DNA of 64,000 nt from NCBI RefSeq assembly GCF_018860425.1, contig NZ_JAHKPI010000015.1, positions 1 through 64,000 of the forward strand, in the 5' to 3' direction. The notes beneath the pieces were generated by a model. That model had not been told where the DNA came from, searched no databases, and worked only from the letters and a program-made list of their open reading frames with translations. This DNA comes from Marinobacter sp. F3R08. GTDB lineage: Bacteria > Pseudomonadota > Gammaproteobacteria > Pseudomonadales > Oleiphilaceae. Positions 9,305 through 18,763 of the stretch are shown piece by piece (position 1 is the stretch's first letter; the number at the start of each line of letters is the position of its first letter). The position numbers were made by a program, and so were the translations under genes.

Positions 9305-9346
9305 TCCAGCGGGCAATAACCGGCTCGCTGGACTTTTGCGTTTTTT
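9305..9346 (+). terminator. Terminator after petC
   Basis: TCCAGCGGGC and GGCTCGCTGGA pair with one G-T wobble. The stem is followed by CTTTTGCG and then six T. It separates petABC from sspAB. Confidence 0.75.
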
Positions 9347-9384
9347 CAGGATCATTTCGGTTTGTTTACTCGTGAGGTAGTTCT

Positions 9385-10014
9385 ATGGGCGTTGTGACCA
9401 AGCGGTCATCAATGACGTTTTTCTCGGATCCCGCCAGCCATTACAGCCACAGGGTGCGTATTGTTTTGGCAGAGAAGGGCGTTACGGTCGATATCGTTGA
9501 TGTGGATCCGGATAATCCGCCGGCTGAACTGGCCGACCTGAATCCGTATAACGCCCTGCCAACGTTGGTGGATCGTGATCTTGTGCTTTATGAGCCCAAT
9601 ATCATGATGGAATACCTCGATGAGCGATTCCCTCATCCGCCACTGTTGCCCGTGTACCCCGTTGCCCGTGCCAACAGTCGTCTGATGATGCACAGGATTC
9701 AGAAGGATTGGTGTGGTCTGGTAGACCAGATTCTGGCCCAGCCAAACGTAAAGGCATCGGAAGTGGCCCGTAAAGAATTGAAGGAAAGCCTGCTGGCTAC
9801 GGCACCTCTGTTTGGTGAGATGCCTTTCTTCCTGTCAGAAGAGTTCACCATCGTGGACTGCTGCATTGCTCCGATTCTCTGGCGTCTTCCGTCGCTGGGC
9901 ATCGAGTTGAATGAAAAGCAGGCAAAGCCACTGCAGAAGTATATGGAGAGCATCTTCGGCAGAGAAGGCTTCAAGGCAAGCCTGTCTGATCTCGAAGAAG
10001 ACATTCGCAGTTGA
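9385..10014 (+). CDS. sspA: Stringent starvation protein A
   Basis: SspA is a glutathione-S-transferase-fold protein that binds RNA polymerase and changes promoter choice during starvation and stationary phase. The 209 residues match E. coli SspA (212). The N-terminal thioredoxin-like part, [20 protein letters not shown], has no catalytic Cys/Ser of true transferases and is followed by the conserved [16 protein letters not shown] segment. The C-terminal helical part has the [15 protein letters not shown] stretch. It lies after rpsI-petABC and before sspB, a common gammaproteobacterial order. Confidence 0.95.
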   Translation: MGVVTKRSSMTFFSDPASHYSHRVRIVLAEKGVTVDIVDVDPDNPPAELADLNPYNALPTLVDRDLVLYEPNIMMEYLDERFPHPPLLPVYPVARANSRLMMHRIQKDWCGLVDQILAQPNVKASEVARKELKESLLATAPLFGEMPFFLSEEFTIVDCCIAPILWRLPSLGIELNEKQAKPLQKYMESIFGREGFKASLSDLEEDIRS

Positions 10015-10052
10015 TTTGGTAACGTTCCGCCGGCCGGAGCAGGAGAGAGGCA

Positions 10053-10490
10053 GTGGCTGAGAGTAAAAGCACCATGACGTCCAGCCGACCGTACCTGGTA
10101 CGAGCATTCAATGAGTGGATCCTGGATAACGATTGCACCCCGTATATTGTAGTGGATGCAGGAATCCAGGGTGTACAGGTGCCGACTGAGCACGTAGCAA
10201 ACGGGCAGATTGTTCTGAATATCAGCCCTGGCGCGGTGCGTGGTTTGGTGGTTGGTAATGGTTCCTTGGAGTTCAGTGCCCGGTTTGGCGGTGTACCGAT
10301 GCAGGTATTCATTCCATTGCAGGCGGTTATGGCCATTTATGCCAAGGAAAACGGTGAAGGCATGGTGTTCGGCAGCGAGCCCGGCTCTCCGGATCCTGAT
10401 CGTACTCCGGGGGGGCATGAAAGCGAGCGGTCTTCCTCCGGTCAGGAGGATCGTCCTTCGGGGCGGCCAACGCTTAAAGTTGTTAAGTAA
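10053..10490 (+). CDS. sspB: ClpXP protease specificity-enhancing factor SspB
   Basis: SspB tethers ssrA-tagged proteins to ClpX for degradation. The SRPYLVRAFNEWILDN start, HIVVDA-like strands and GLVVGNGSLEFSARFGG segment are typical. The C-terminal tail ends in GRPTLKVVK, the ClpX-binding motif (E. coli RPALRVVK type), joined by a Ser/Pro/Gly-rich linker of about 35 residues. The GTG at 10053 has a strong AGGAGAGAG ribosome site; ATG at 10074 is an alternative. SspA and SspB are probably co-transcribed, with 38 bases between them. Confidence 0.95.
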   Translation: MAESKSTMTSSRPYLVRAFNEWILDNDCTPYIVVDAGIQGVQVPTEHVANGQIVLNISPGAVRGLVVGNGSLEFSARFGGVPMQVFIPLQAVMAIYAKENGEGMVFGSEPGSPDPDRTPGGHESERSSSGQEDRPSGRPTLKVVK

Positions 10491-10520
10491 CGAATAGGCA
10501 AGCTTCGTTCTGCCGTTGTG

Positions 10521-10548
10521 AAAAAGCCAGCTAATGCTGGCTTTTTTT
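10521..10548. terminator. Bidirectional terminator between sspB and diaA
   Basis: AAAAAGCCAGC, a TAAT loop and GCTGGCTTTTTTT form a perfect stem with A and T tracts on both sides. It can end both sspAB and the minus-strand lpoA-yraN-diaA unit. It overlaps the diaA stop codon by a few bases. Confidence 0.9.
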
Positions 10549-11137
10549 ATCCCCCGAAAATCTTGGCGTCTATTAATCCGCACAGAGCGTTGATAATCAG
10601 CAACAGGAGTGGGGTTGCTTCGGTAGCGCTGAGGTTGTTCAGTGCAATTTCGTGATCTTCCGGGTGGAGAAGGGATGTAATGTCGGATTTTTCCCTGGCG
10701 CTGAGTACGACCACTCTCATCTCTCGGTCGTGGGCAGCCTGGATTGCCTGGATGAGGTTGGCTTTGTGTCCGTCATCAACAATGACGAACAGAAGATCTC
10801 CGGGCTTGCCGATAGCCCTGACCTGGCGGGAAAAGGTGTCATTGAAGCGGTTGTCCCGGCAGATTGCGGAATAGGTCGTTGCATCGGCTCCGAGATTAAT
10901 GGCCGGTAAGGCGGGTCTGTCCTGTTCGAACCGGTTCAGAAGGGCGGTGCAGAAGTATTGGGCCAGGATGTTGGCATTGCCGTTCGCGCAGGTGATGATT
11001 TTGCCATCCTGGAGTAGCGTCTCCACGAAGGCATTGGAACCTTCCTCGATAGCGAGGCCTGTGGTGCTGGCGGCCTGCGCCGTATGCTCCATATGGCTGG
11101 CGAACCATTGATTGATCTGGTGTTCGGTTTCTGTCAT
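10547..11137 (-). CDS. diaA: DnaA initiator-associating SIS protein DiaA
   Basis: DiaA is a SIS-fold homotetramer that binds several DnaA molecules and promotes orderly replication initiation at oriC. From the ATG at 11137 it has 196 residues, exactly the E. coli length. The upstream in-frame start at 11179 would overlap yraN and adds non-family sequence. CANGNANILAQYF near residue 47 corresponds to CGNGTSAANAQHF of E. coli, and NRFEQDRPALPAINL follows closely. GmhA is an alternative SIS family, but the yraN-diaA neighbourhood decides. It is the last gene of the minus-strand unit. Confidence 0.88.
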   Translation of the reverse strand: MTETEHQINQWFASHMEHTAQAASTTGLAIEEGSNAFVETLLQDGKIITCANGNANILAQYFCTALLNRFEQDRPALPAINLGADATTYSAICRDNRFNDTFSRQVRAIGKPGDLLFVIVDDGHKANLIQAIQAAHDREMRVVVLSAREKSDITSLLHPEDHEIALNNLSATEATPLLLLIINALCGLIDAKIFGG

Positions 11138-11148
11138 TTTCAGTATCA

Positions 11149-11514
11149 CTATCCTGCCAAAATTGCATTTCTGATCCATTGTACCCGGTATTTTTTGGTG
11201 GTTCCCGGGCTGATGGCAATTACGTCTATCCGTGAGAGGCTGTCCCAGAGGCCGTGCCTGTGCAGATAAAATGACGCTGCGCGAAGCAGGCGTTGTTGTT
11301 TGGGATAATTGATTGAGCTCGCAGGATCAACGAGACTTCCTGGCCCCCGATAGCGGACCTCAAAAAATACGAGGGTATCGCCATCCCGACCGATCAGGTC
11401 AATTTCACCGCCGCGATTGTAAACGTTGCGTTCGAGTATCCTGATGCCTTGGCGAGCAAGGTATCGGGCTGCGACGCCTTCGAAGTGACTGCCCAGGGTT
11501 TTGGTGCCATCCAT
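11149..11514 (-). CDS. yraN: UPF0102 family protein YraN, nuclease-like fold
   Basis: This is a small conserved protein with a restriction-endonuclease-like fold; its cellular role is not settled. The 121 residues contain GSHFEGVAARYLARQG at the start. The nuclease-like core has GGEIDLIGRDGDTLVFFEVRYR, with the D of EIDLI and the E of FFEVR at the putative metal positions; the usual Lys of the ExK motif is R here. It sits between lpoA and diaA, as in E. coli. Confidence 0.9.
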   Translation of the reverse strand: MDGTKTLGSHFEGVAARYLARQGIRILERNVYNRGGEIDLIGRDGDTLVFFEVRYRGPGSLVDPASSINYPKQQRLLRAASFYLHRHGLWDSLSRIDVIAISPGTTKKYRVQWIRNAILAG

Positions 11515-11538
11515 GGCCGTTTATGCCCTCCTGTGATG

Positions 11539-13410
11539 CTATTGGCTATCTGTTGTACCTGCTTCTGCGGCGGCTTCTGATTCAGCCTCTTCTGTGATTG
11601 GTTCAGCAATGACTTCCGGGGCGCCACTCTGGAACTGTGCCCAGAGTTGCTCGCGATGGATTCTACCCTCGGGGGTCATGGTCAGTAAGCCGGTCTGTCC
11701 TGAAATTGAGGCGTCTTCAACCTGTTTCAGTAATGGCAGGCGCTTACTCAGATGCCACGCATCAGCACCCATCGCGAACAGCCGCCCTGGTTGACCGCGA
11801 GTGCCAGACAGACTCTTCGTGGCCCTGGCCCGCAACTGGTTCATGTCGCCCAGAACCCAGGGGATGTCGGTGAAAATGACTCCGTTGAGGTCGCGATCCC
11901 GGGAGGTTGCCGGTGTACCTTCGTAGATAATAGATGGTGAATAAACCGGTAGGCCTCCCCCGAAATAGAAGGCGAACAGAGGCTTGAGCTGTCGAGCAAC
12001 CGTCGGCTCTGCCACCATCACGATCGCGTCGGCATCCTGACGGCGCCTCGGTTCAAATTCGAGGTTCATGCCGATAGTTCGTTCAACCTGAATGGCTCTG
12101 TCCCGGGAGACGGTAATGCCCAGGAGGTCGGCGGTTACCGCGCGAAGATTGTCTTCACGGGCGAAGCGTTCAATATCGAGGACGACCCCGGAATTGGCGA
12201 CCATGCGTTTCTGAAGTGCGGCCTCGACACGATCACCCCATTCTCCATCGGGAATGATTACCAGGGCCTGGTACAGTTGTTCGGCGGCTAATCTGTCAGC
12301 AATCTGTCTGGCTTCATCTTCTGCCGAAAGACCAAACTGGTAGAGGCCCTCAGTAGGTGTGGTATCGGCGGGCAGATAATTCAACCCGAGTGTGGGTACC
12401 GGCAGGGTGTGCATTGAGGCGAGCCCAGCCAGGGCCTCTTTTTCCAGTGGGCCAACGATCAGATCGATATCCTGTTCGGTCAGTTGTCGGTAGAGTTCGC
12501 TGAAGGATGTGCCGGAGGTGTCAAAGATCCGTATATCTGTTTCACTTCGGTCGGCAGAATCATCAAGGTAGTAGGCGGCAAGAAAACCATCGCGGATGGC
12601 CTTTCCGGCGGTCGCAAGTGGACCTTCAAGGGGAAGGGTAAGGGCGATTTTTTCAGGACGGCTTTCCGCCAGTGTTGCGATCAATTGCAGTTTCGAGGGC
12701 AGTACCTGGGCGGCCGGATGGCCGGCCCAGTCGTTCTGCCAGCGGCGAATGATTCGTCCCTGCTCGTCAATGCCAGCTTCCTGGGTCTGGACAAGTCTGG
12801 CGAGTTCAAGCCATCCCTTGGTCTCGTAACCGAGGGCGTCGGTGGAGGCCGAACTCAACTCGTTCTCGGGCACCTGTTGCAGCAATGACCAGAGTTGGTT
12901 GTGGATCTGCTGTGCATTTGCGGTGTTATCAGTCTGGGCCAGCAACATCAGGGTCATGGCCGCAGGCATGGGTTTGCCTGCCAGGCTGTACGTGTCCGCC
13001 TGCAGGTTGGCTGCCCGGCTGATCAGGTCGGCTGGGTAGTCGACAAAAGTCGACGGGGTGAGCTCGTTAGCGATCTCTTGTGCCCAGGAGCCATCCTCGA
13101 GAGCTGTGGCGCTTGCCATTGCCAGGAGAAGCTTCTGGTTAACGAGCCCCGGAGCGGGTTGCGCCAACTGTGGGCTTTGCAGTAGCGTTCTGGCTGCCGT
13201 GTGGTCGCTCTGGTCCTGGAATCTGCTGGCGATCCGCAGGAGGTAAGCCTGGGCAGTTTCGATGTTGTCCTCGTTGCTGGCCAGCTCCAGGGCCTGGTCG
13301 GCCGTTTGTGCTACGTGGGTTTCGAGGTTCACTGTGGCGCAACCAGCCGACAAAAGGGCGGCCGCAAATAGGCTGGCCAGTGCTCGTTGATGAATGCGGA
13401 TTTTTATCAT
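11539..13410 (-). CDS. lpoA: Penicillin-binding protein activator LpoA, outer-membrane lipoprotein
   Basis: LpoA is an outer-membrane lipoprotein that crosses the periplasm to stimulate the bifunctional synthase PBP1A. From the ATG at 13410 it has 623 residues. A lipoprotein signal follows: basic KIRIHQR, a hydrophobic stretch, then lipobox LSAGC with Cys near residue 23. The N-terminal half (to about residue 260) is helical and TPR-like. The C-terminal half is a periplasmic-binding-protein-like domain beginning around IALTLPLEGPLATAGKAIRDGF. The longer frame starting at 13509 would bury the signal peptide, so it was not used. It is divergent from rsmI, and this lpoA-yraN-diaA order is conserved. 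Confidence 0.92.
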   Translation of the reverse strand: MIKIRIHQRALASLFAAALLSAGCATVNLETHVAQTADQALELASNEDNIETAQAYLLRIASRFQDQSDHTAARTLLQSPQLAQPAPGLVNQKLLLAMASATALEDGSWAQEIANELTPSTFVDYPADLISRAANLQADTYSLAGKPMPAAMTLMLLAQTDNTANAQQIHNQLWSLLQQVPENELSSASTDALGYETKGWLELARLVQTQEAGIDEQGRIIRRWQNDWAGHPAAQVLPSKLQLIATLAESRPEKIALTLPLEGPLATAGKAIRDGFLAAYYLDDSADRSETDIRIFDTSGTSFSELYRQLTEQDIDLIVGPLEKEALAGLASMHTLPVPTLGLNYLPADTTPTEGLYQFGLSAEDEARQIADRLAAEQLYQALVIIPDGEWGDRVEAALQKRMVANSGVVLDIERFAREDNLRAVTADLLGITVSRDRAIQVERTIGMNLEFEPRRRQDADAIVMVAEPTVARQLKPLFAFYFGGGLPVYSPSIIYEGTPATSRDRDLNGVIFTDIPWVLGDMNQLRARATKSLSGTRGQPGRLFAMGADAWHLSKRLPLLKQVEDASISGQTGLLTMTPEGRIHREQLWAQFQSGAPEVIAEPITEEAESEAAAEAGTTDSQ

Positions 13411-13543
13411 GGCAGGCTCGACATACTCCGGATGATTGGGCTTGTAGCGCCAGACTAACGGTGGCAAGTTTAACAGCTCCGAGGTTAATTCACATGACGT
13501 AACTGTCACGGCCTTGGGCTCCCCATATAGAGAGGCAGAAGCT

Positions 13544-14440
13544 TTGAAAAACGAGGTCAGCGATTTGCCGTCGTCAGACAGCCGGAAGGGTGAATCGGGA
13601 GGCGTGCTTTATGTGGTTGCAACGCCCATCGGTAATCTTGATGATCTGTCTCCCAGGGCGGTCCGGACATTGGCCGGTGCGGATGTGGTCGCCGCAGAGG
13701 ATACCCGCCACAGTGGCCGGCTGTTGAGCCATTTGGGTGTTGCAAAGCGAATGATTGCATTGCATGACCATAACGAGAAGGATCGGGCTGCCGGGATTCT
13801 GGCTGAGTTGGCGGCCGGGCATGATGTGGCGCTGATCTCTGATGCAGGTACGCCACTGATTTCGGATCCCGGCTATATCCTTGTTCGTGAGGCCCGGAGT
13901 GCAGGGTATAGAGTTAGCCCGATTCCGGGTCCCTGTGCGCTGGTTGCGGCACTGAGCGCCGCTGGCCTGCCCACAGACCGTTTCCTTTACGTGGGATTTT
14001 TACCTGCGAAACGCTCTGGTCGCAGAGGCAGTCTGGATCTTTTGAGCAATGAAGAGGCAACCCTGGTTTTCTATGAGTCACCTCATCGGATTCTGGAATC
14101 GATGCGGGATATTGCTGATGTGCTGGGATCGGATCGCGAGGTGGTTCTTGGCCGCGAGATCACCAAGACCTTTGAAACCTTCTATTCGGGTTCGGTGACA
14201 GAGGTTCTGGCAGAGTTGGAGCGTGACCCCCATGGAAGCCGGGGAGAATTCGTGGTTATGGTTCGTGGTGCAATGGGACGATCAGATAACAGCGAAGAAG
14301 CCACTATGGATGTGGATCGGGTGCTTCGGGTTTTGCTGGCGGAGTTGCCAGTCAAGAAGGTTGCAAAAATGGCTTCGGAGCTGACCGGGCTTGGGAAGAA
14401 TGAACTTTACCAGCGCGCCCTGGCGCTGAAGGATGGCTGA
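13544..14440 (+). CDS. rsmI: 16S rRNA (cytidine1402-2'-O)-methyltransferase RsmI
   Basis: RsmI uses S-adenosylmethionine to methylate the 2'-O of C1402 in the 16S rRNA decoding centre. Family motifs are clear: LYVVATPIGNLDDLSPRAV near residue 25, AEDTRHSGRLL, ALISDAGTPLISDPGY and PGPCALVAALSAAGLP. No ATG lies upstream of the family core. TTG at 13544 is preceded by AGAGAGGC at a normal distance, so it is the likeliest start; TTG at 13514 in the same frame is an alternative. The 298-residue length is normal. It is followed directly by the rnpB promoter. Confidence 0.93.
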   Translation: MKNEVSDLPSSDSRKGESGGVLYVVATPIGNLDDLSPRAVRTLAGADVVAAEDTRHSGRLLSHLGVAKRMIALHDHNEKDRAAGILAELAAGHDVALISDAGTPLISDPGYILVREARSAGYRVSPIPGPCALVAALSAAGLPTDRFLYVGFLPAKRSGRRGSLDLLSNEEATLVFYESPHRILESMRDIADVLGSDREVVLGREITKTFETFYSGSVTEVLAELERDPHGSRGEFVVMVRGAMGRSDNSEEATMDVDRVLRVLLAELPVKKVAKMASELTGLGKNELYQRALALKDG

Positions 14441-14458
14441 TCGTGGTGGCGGTTTCTC

Positions 14459-14487
14459 TTGCAAGGCTGTGGGCGCAGGAGTATTGT
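14459..14487 (+). promoter_or_regulatory. rnpB promoter
   Basis: TTGCAA at 14459-14464 and TATTGT at 14482-14487 have a 17-base spacer. The predicted start, about 14494, matches the 5' side of the RNase P RNA P1 helix. Confidence 0.75.
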
Positions 14488-14493
14488 CTCGCC

Positions 14494-14839
<346 letters not shown>

Positions 14840-14857
14840 CTTTTCTTCCTTATTGTG

Positions 14858-14887
14858 ACGCCTGTGATTCTCAACAGGCGTCCTTTA
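14858..14887 (+). terminator. Likely rnpB terminator
   Basis: GACGCCTGT (14858-14866) and ACAGGCGTC (14874-14882) form a perfect 9-bp stem. Only a short CTTTA tract follows, so termination may be partial. Confidence 0.55.
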
Positions 14888-15048
14888 TACCCAAAAAATC
14901 TTAAACCTCACTAGTCTTCTTCAGACCTTTTTGCAGGTGTTTGATTTTACTTCTTTTCTTTTTTGTAATCTCATCATTTTATCGAATCCAGCTCTGTAAC
15001 CTCTTGTCATAAAAGGAAGTTTCCCATGTGTGGCGCTGTTTGCTGCGC
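14888..15048. other. AT-rich non-coding stretch between rnpB and the mraZ promoter
   Basis: This stretch has no plausible gene. It is clearly richer in A and T than its surroundings, with pyrimidine-rich runs around 14945-14980. Together with the rnpB terminator and the mraZ control region it makes up the only gap longer than 300 bases in the window. It may be an UP-element-like or nucleoid-protein-binding region for the division cluster, but no specific site is recognised. Confidence 0.4.
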
Positions 15049-15077
15049 TTGCATTGTGTATTGCGTGTTTCTATAGT
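15049..15077 (+). promoter_or_regulatory. Promoter of the dcw (mra) cluster
   Basis: TTGCAT at 15049-15054 and TATAGT at 15072-15077 are spaced by exactly 17 bases. The predicted start is about 15084, immediately before the MraZ box array and about 62 bases before mraZ. Confidence 0.75.
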
Positions 15078-15085
15078 GTGCAGAA

Positions 15086-15121
15086 GTGGGAAAAAGTGGT
15101 TTGAAGTGGTTTTTTGTGGAC
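15086..15121 (+). promoter_or_regulatory. MraZ operator: four TGG boxes at 10-bp spacing
   Basis: TGGGA, TGGTT, TGGTT and TGGAC begin at 15087, 15097, 15107 and 15117, each five bases long and separated by five. E. coli MraZ binds three TGGGN direct repeats with five-base spacers upstream of its own gene. Here four boxes at the same period lie just after the predicted transcription start, which fits autorepression of the cluster. Confidence 0.75.
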
Positions 15122-15145
15122 ATTAGGTACCCAGAGACAATGTGA

Positions 15146-15598
15146 ATGAGTAAATTCCTCGGCAGTCATGCCATCAATATGGATGCGAAGGGTCGCTTGG
15201 CGATCCCCGCCAAGGTGCGCGAAGAGCTCGCGCAGGCCTGTGGTGGGCGCATTGTATTGACGGCAAACCCTGACGGAGAGCGGTGTCTTCTGATGTACCC
15301 GGAGCCCGAGTGGGAGATTCTTAGGCCGCAAATTGAGGCACTCCCCAACATGAATAAGCTGGCGCGGCGCCTGCAGCGCATAATCCTGGGGAATGCCGCG
15401 CCCATGGAACTGGATACAGCCGGGCGCATTCTTGTTCCTCCCACTCTGAGAAGCTATGCCCATCTGGAGAAAAAGCTGATGTTGATCGGGCAGGGCAAAA
15501 AGCTGGAGCTGTGGAGCGAAGAGCGTTGGTTTGCCTGGCTGGATGAGTCCTCCGATGACGAAGAGATGCCGCCCGAGATGGAGGCGCTGTCTTTATGA
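15146..15598 (+). CDS. mraZ: Division/cell wall cluster transcriptional regulator MraZ
   Basis: MraZ is an AbrB-like DNA-binding protein that forms rings and represses the dcw promoter. The 150 residues match E. coli (152). It has the tandem SpoVT-AbrB-like folds: [15 protein letters not shown] near residue 12 and [17 protein letters not shown] near residue 92, each with the conserved D-x-x-GR. The C terminus is acidic. Its operator is seen 25-60 bases upstream. The stop overlaps the rsmH start by four bases (ATGA). Confidence 0.95.
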   Translation: MSKFLGSHAINMDAKGRLAIPAKVREELAQACGGRIVLTANPDGERCLLMYPEPEWEILRPQIEALPNMNKLARRLQRIILGNAAPMELDTAGRILVPPTLRSYAHLEKKLMLIGQGKKLELWSEERWFAWLDESSDDEEMPPEMEALSL

Positions 15599-16593
15599 CC
15601 TCCGATCGCAGTCCGGAGGCCGGGGGAGCGTACTCGCATCGCTCGGTGCTCCTTGATTCGGCGGTCGACTACCTGATTGCCGACCCCGATGGTTTTTACG
15701 TGGATGGCACCTTTGGTCGAGGTGGCCACAGTCGTCTGATTCTGGGGCGTCTCGGAACGTCCGGGCGGCTCCTTGGTATTGATAAGGACCCCGAAGCGAT
15801 CGGAGCTGCACAAGCACTGGAAGCAGAGGACGGCCGTTTCCGCAGTTTTCATGGTTCCTTTGCGGAGCTGGATGACGCGGTATCCGGCTTGGGGTGGCAG
15901 TCGGTCAATGGTGTTCTGCTGGACCTCGGTGTGTCATCACCGCAGCTTGACGATGCCTCCCGTGGGTTCAGTTTTATGCGTGATGGACCTCTGGATATGC
16001 GCATGAATACCGAACAATCGCCCAGTGCGGCTGAGTGGCTGGCGACGGCGGAGGAGTCGGATATTGCCAACGTGATTTTTCGTTATGGCGAGGAACGATT
16101 TTCCCGTCGAATTGCCCGGCTGCTGGTCGAGCGTAGGCAAGAGATGCCTATTGAGACGACTCGCCAGCTGGCAGAGTTGGTAAGCGAGGCGGTTCCCAAG
16201 AAAGAAAAGCACAAGCATCCGGCAACCCGAACCTTTCAGGCAATCCGGATTTTTATCAACCGGGAACTGGAGGATCTGGAGGTTGGTCTCCAGTCCGCTG
16301 TTGAGCATCTTGCGCCTGGCGGGCGCCTGGTGGTTATCAGCTTTCACTCGCTGGAAGATCGGTTGGTCAAGCGCTTCATGAGGGACCTGGCCCGAGGACC
16401 GCAGTTGCCAAAAGGTGTTCCCGTAACCGCAGATCAGGAAGCCTCAGACTTCCGTCTCGTTGGCAAGGCCAGCAAAGCTGGTGTTGACGAAGTAAGTGAC
16501 AACATACGTGCCCGCAGCGCAGTTATGCGTGTGCTGGAGCGGACAGATACCAGGAAAAACTCGCAGGGGAGCGCGTCGCCATGGGTGCGGTAG
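15595..16593 (+). CDS. rsmH: 16S rRNA (cytosine1402-N4)-methyltransferase RsmH
   Basis: RsmH (MraW) methylates N4 of C1402, the same nucleotide that RsmI modifies; both enzymes are encoded within 3 kb here. The 332 residues carry [15 protein letters not shown], the SAM-binding [33 protein letters not shown] and the [14 protein letters not shown] block. It uses an ATGA overlap with mraZ, and ftsL begins 13 bases before its stop. Confidence 0.97.
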   Translation: MTSDRSPEAGGAYSHRSVLLDSAVDYLIADPDGFYVDGTFGRGGHSRLILGRLGTSGRLLGIDKDPEAIGAAQALEAEDGRFRSFHGSFAELDDAVSGLGWQSVNGVLLDLGVSSPQLDDASRGFSFMRDGPLDMRMNTEQSPSAAEWLATAEESDIANVIFRYGEERFSRRIARLLVERRQEMPIETTRQLAELVSEAVPKKEKHKHPATRTFQAIRIFINRELEDLEVGLQSAVEHLAPGGRLVVISFHSLEDRLVKRFMRDLARGPQLPKGVPVTADQEASDFRLVGKASKAGVDEVSDNIRARSAVMRVLERTDTRKNSQGSASPWVR

Positions 16594-16985
16594 CTATTGA
16601 AGAGCCGGTTAAGACCGCAAAGCTCAACAAGCAGAGGGTTCGGGACGGCGTTGCAACTGCGGTCCGGATTTCTCGGCAGGTTTTTGCAGCCACGAAGCAG
16701 GGCAAAGTGCTGGTTTCGCTTGGGTTGGTTGTCGTGTTGTTGGCTTCCTCCATCGGGGTGGTTGTTAGTGCCCACGAAAACAGGGAGCTTTTTAATACCC
16801 TGTCGCAACTTCAGTCTGAGCGTGACGGCTACCAGAGTGAATGGAGTCAATTGCTGCTTGAGCAAAGTGCACTCAGCGCTCATGGCAGAGTAGAAAATCT
16901 GGCGGCCGAGCGTTTCAACATGGTGGTGCCGGGGCGTCAGGACATTGTGTTGGTCCCACTCATGTCGCCGGTCGCCGGCCGGTAA
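16581..16985 (+). CDS. ftsL: Cell division protein FtsL
   Basis: FtsL is a single-pass bitopic protein that forms the FtsQLB complex at the septum. The 134 residues contain a cytoplasmic tail, one transmembrane segment ([21 protein letters not shown], about residues 44-64) and a periplasmic leucine-zipper-like coiled coil. The [24 protein letters not shown] end is typical. It overlaps rsmH and precedes ftsI, as in other dcw clusters. Confidence 0.93.
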   Translation: MGAVAIEEPVKTAKLNKQRVRDGVATAVRISRQVFAATKQGKVLVSLGLVVVLLASSIGVVVSAHENRELFNTLSQLQSERDGYQSEWSQLLLEQSALSAHGRVENLAAERFNMVVPGRQDIVLVPLMSPVAGR

Positions 16986-17019
16986 TTAACAAGAACACCA
17001 ACGATTCAGGGTGATCGAC

Positions 17020-18759
17020 GTGTCCGATCAGGGAAAGAAGACAACATGGGGGCAGCGTTTGGCGTCCGGGCTGGCAGCCTGGCGCTTTGGCTCCGTCGTG
17101 GGCGTCTTTCTGCTGGTCGTTGGAGTTCTGGCCTGGCGCCTCGTTGATCTTCATGTTGTTGATAACGAGTTTCTGCGTAAACAGGGTGATGTCCGGACTA
17201 TTCGGGTAGAGAGTATCGACGCGCACCGGGGGGTGCTCACTGATCGCTACGACGAGCCGCTTGCAGTGAGCACGCCAGTGCAGACCATCTGGGCAAATCC
17301 GTCGGAGGCTGACCCTTCCGAGGCACGTTTGGCAACCCTGGCAAGGCTTCTTGATATCAACGAAGCCTCCCTGCGCCAGCGGCTGAAAGATTACTCCGGT
17401 CGCGAATTCATTTACCTGCGCCGAAAGGTTCAGCCGGATCTGGCCAGAAAGGTTCTGGACCTGGATATTGGTGGCGTCTATGCCCGTCAGGAATACCGCC
17501 GTTACTATCCGGCAGGCGAAGTGACTGCTCACGTTGTGGGCTTTACGGATATTGATGAGCGTGGCCAGGAAGGAATCGAGCTGGCCTACAATCAATGGTT
17601 GTCCGGCGAGACTGGACGAAAGCGTGTTCTGAAAGACAACCGGGGTCGGGTCATCAAGGACCTGACTCTGATTCGTGATGCCAGCCCCGGGCGCAATCTG
17701 GCGCTCAGCATTGATCTGCGCCTCCAGTATCTGGCGTACCGGGAACTCAAAGCCGTTGTGGCGGCTCATAATGCCCGCGGGGGCACGCTGGTTATGCTCG
17801 ACGTGGATACCGGTGAAGTCCTGGCGATGGTGAATCAGGGGTCATACAACCCCAATGATCGCAGCCAGCTTGAGCCTGAAAATCTCAGAAACAAAGCTAT
17901 AACCGATCTGTTTGAGCCCGGATCTACCATGAAGCCGATCACTATGGCGGCTGCCCTGGAGTCCGGCAAATACTCGGTTGATAGCACTATTGATACCAAT
18001 CCGGGGTATCGTCGATTTGGTCGCTTTACCATCCGGGATCATCGTAACTACGGTGTGATGGACATGGCTGAGATTATCGTCAAATCCAGTAATGTCGGGA
18101 TCAGCCGGATTGCCACCGATCTCGGTGGTGATGTGATTCGCGATCTGTACGCCCGGTTGGGGCTCGGTCAACCCACTGGCATAGGTTTTCCTGGCGAAGC
18201 GGTGGGTGTATTGCCCTCCCCACCAAAGTGGCGACCGGTTGAAGAAGCAACGTTGTCATACGGTTACGGTATGAGCGTGAATGCTTTACAGCTGGCACAG
18301 GCGTATATGGTGATCGCCAATGGTGGCGTGCGCTATCCACTGAGTCTGGTTCGGCAGGACGACAAGCCCCAAGGGCAACGTGTGCTTTCTGAAAAGGTGA
18401 CCTATCAGGTCCGGAACATGTTGCGTGAGGCCGTCTCAAGGGGCACCGGAAAACGCGCCCAGCCTGGCTTTTACTCGGCTGGGGGCAAGACGGGAACGGT
18501 TCACCTGGTTGGCGCTCAGGGCTACGAAGACAGCCAGTATAAAGCGATTTTCGCTGGTATGGCGCCGATTGATAACCCAAGACTGGTTACGGTTGTGGCC
18601 GTTGATGCGCCGCAGTCCGGAGAATACTACGGTGGCGAAGTTGCTGCGCCGGTATTTTCACGGGTAATGAGTGACGCACTGCGACTGTTGAATGTGAAGC
18701 CTGAACTGGAAGTAGGCGAGACTGACGTGTTCTCTTCCGCGACCGGTGAGCGAGGGTAA
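17020..18759 (+). CDS. ftsI: Septal peptidoglycan transpeptidase FtsI (PBP3)
   Basis: FtsI is the class B penicillin-binding protein that cross-links septal peptidoglycan. The GTG at 17020 has AGGGTGA at proper spacing; GTG at 17011 is an alternative. It has a short cytoplasmic tail, one membrane anchor (about residues 24-48), the pedestal domain and a transpeptidase domain. Penicillin-binding motifs are intact: STMK with the active serine at residue 302, SSN in VKSSNVGIS, and KTGT in GGKTGTVHLV. The length of 579 residues is normal (588 in E. coli). Confidence 0.97.
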   Translation: MSDQGKKTTWGQRLASGLAAWRFGSVVGVFLLVVGVLAWRLVDLHVVDNEFLRKQGDVRTIRVESIDAHRGVLTDRYDEPLAVSTPVQTIWANPSEADPSEARLATLARLLDINEASLRQRLKDYSGREFIYLRRKVQPDLARKVLDLDIGGVYARQEYRRYYPAGEVTAHVVGFTDIDERGQEGIELAYNQWLSGETGRKRVLKDNRGRVIKDLTLIRDASPGRNLALSIDLRLQYLAYRELKAVVAAHNARGGTLVMLDVDTGEVLAMVNQGSYNPNDRSQLEPENLRNKAITDLFEPGSTMKPITMAAALESGKYSVDSTIDTNPGYRRFGRFTIRDHRNYGVMDMAEIIVKSSNVGISRIATDLGGDVIRDLYARLGLGQPTGIGFPGEAVGVLPSPPKWRPVEEATLSYGYGMSVNALQLAQAYMVIANGGVRYPLSLVRQDDKPQGQRVLSEKVTYQVRNMLREAVSRGTGKRAQPGFYSAGGKTGTVHLVGAQGYEDSQYKAIFAGMAPIDNPRLVTVVAVDAPQSGEYYGGEVAAPVFSRVMSDALRLLNVKPELEVGETDVFSSATGERG

Positions 18760-18763
18760 GCGT

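Noticed and set aside
10547..11137. Phosphoheptose isomerase GmhA
   Set aside because: The SIS fold fits, but length, sequence and the yraN neighbour match DiaA better.
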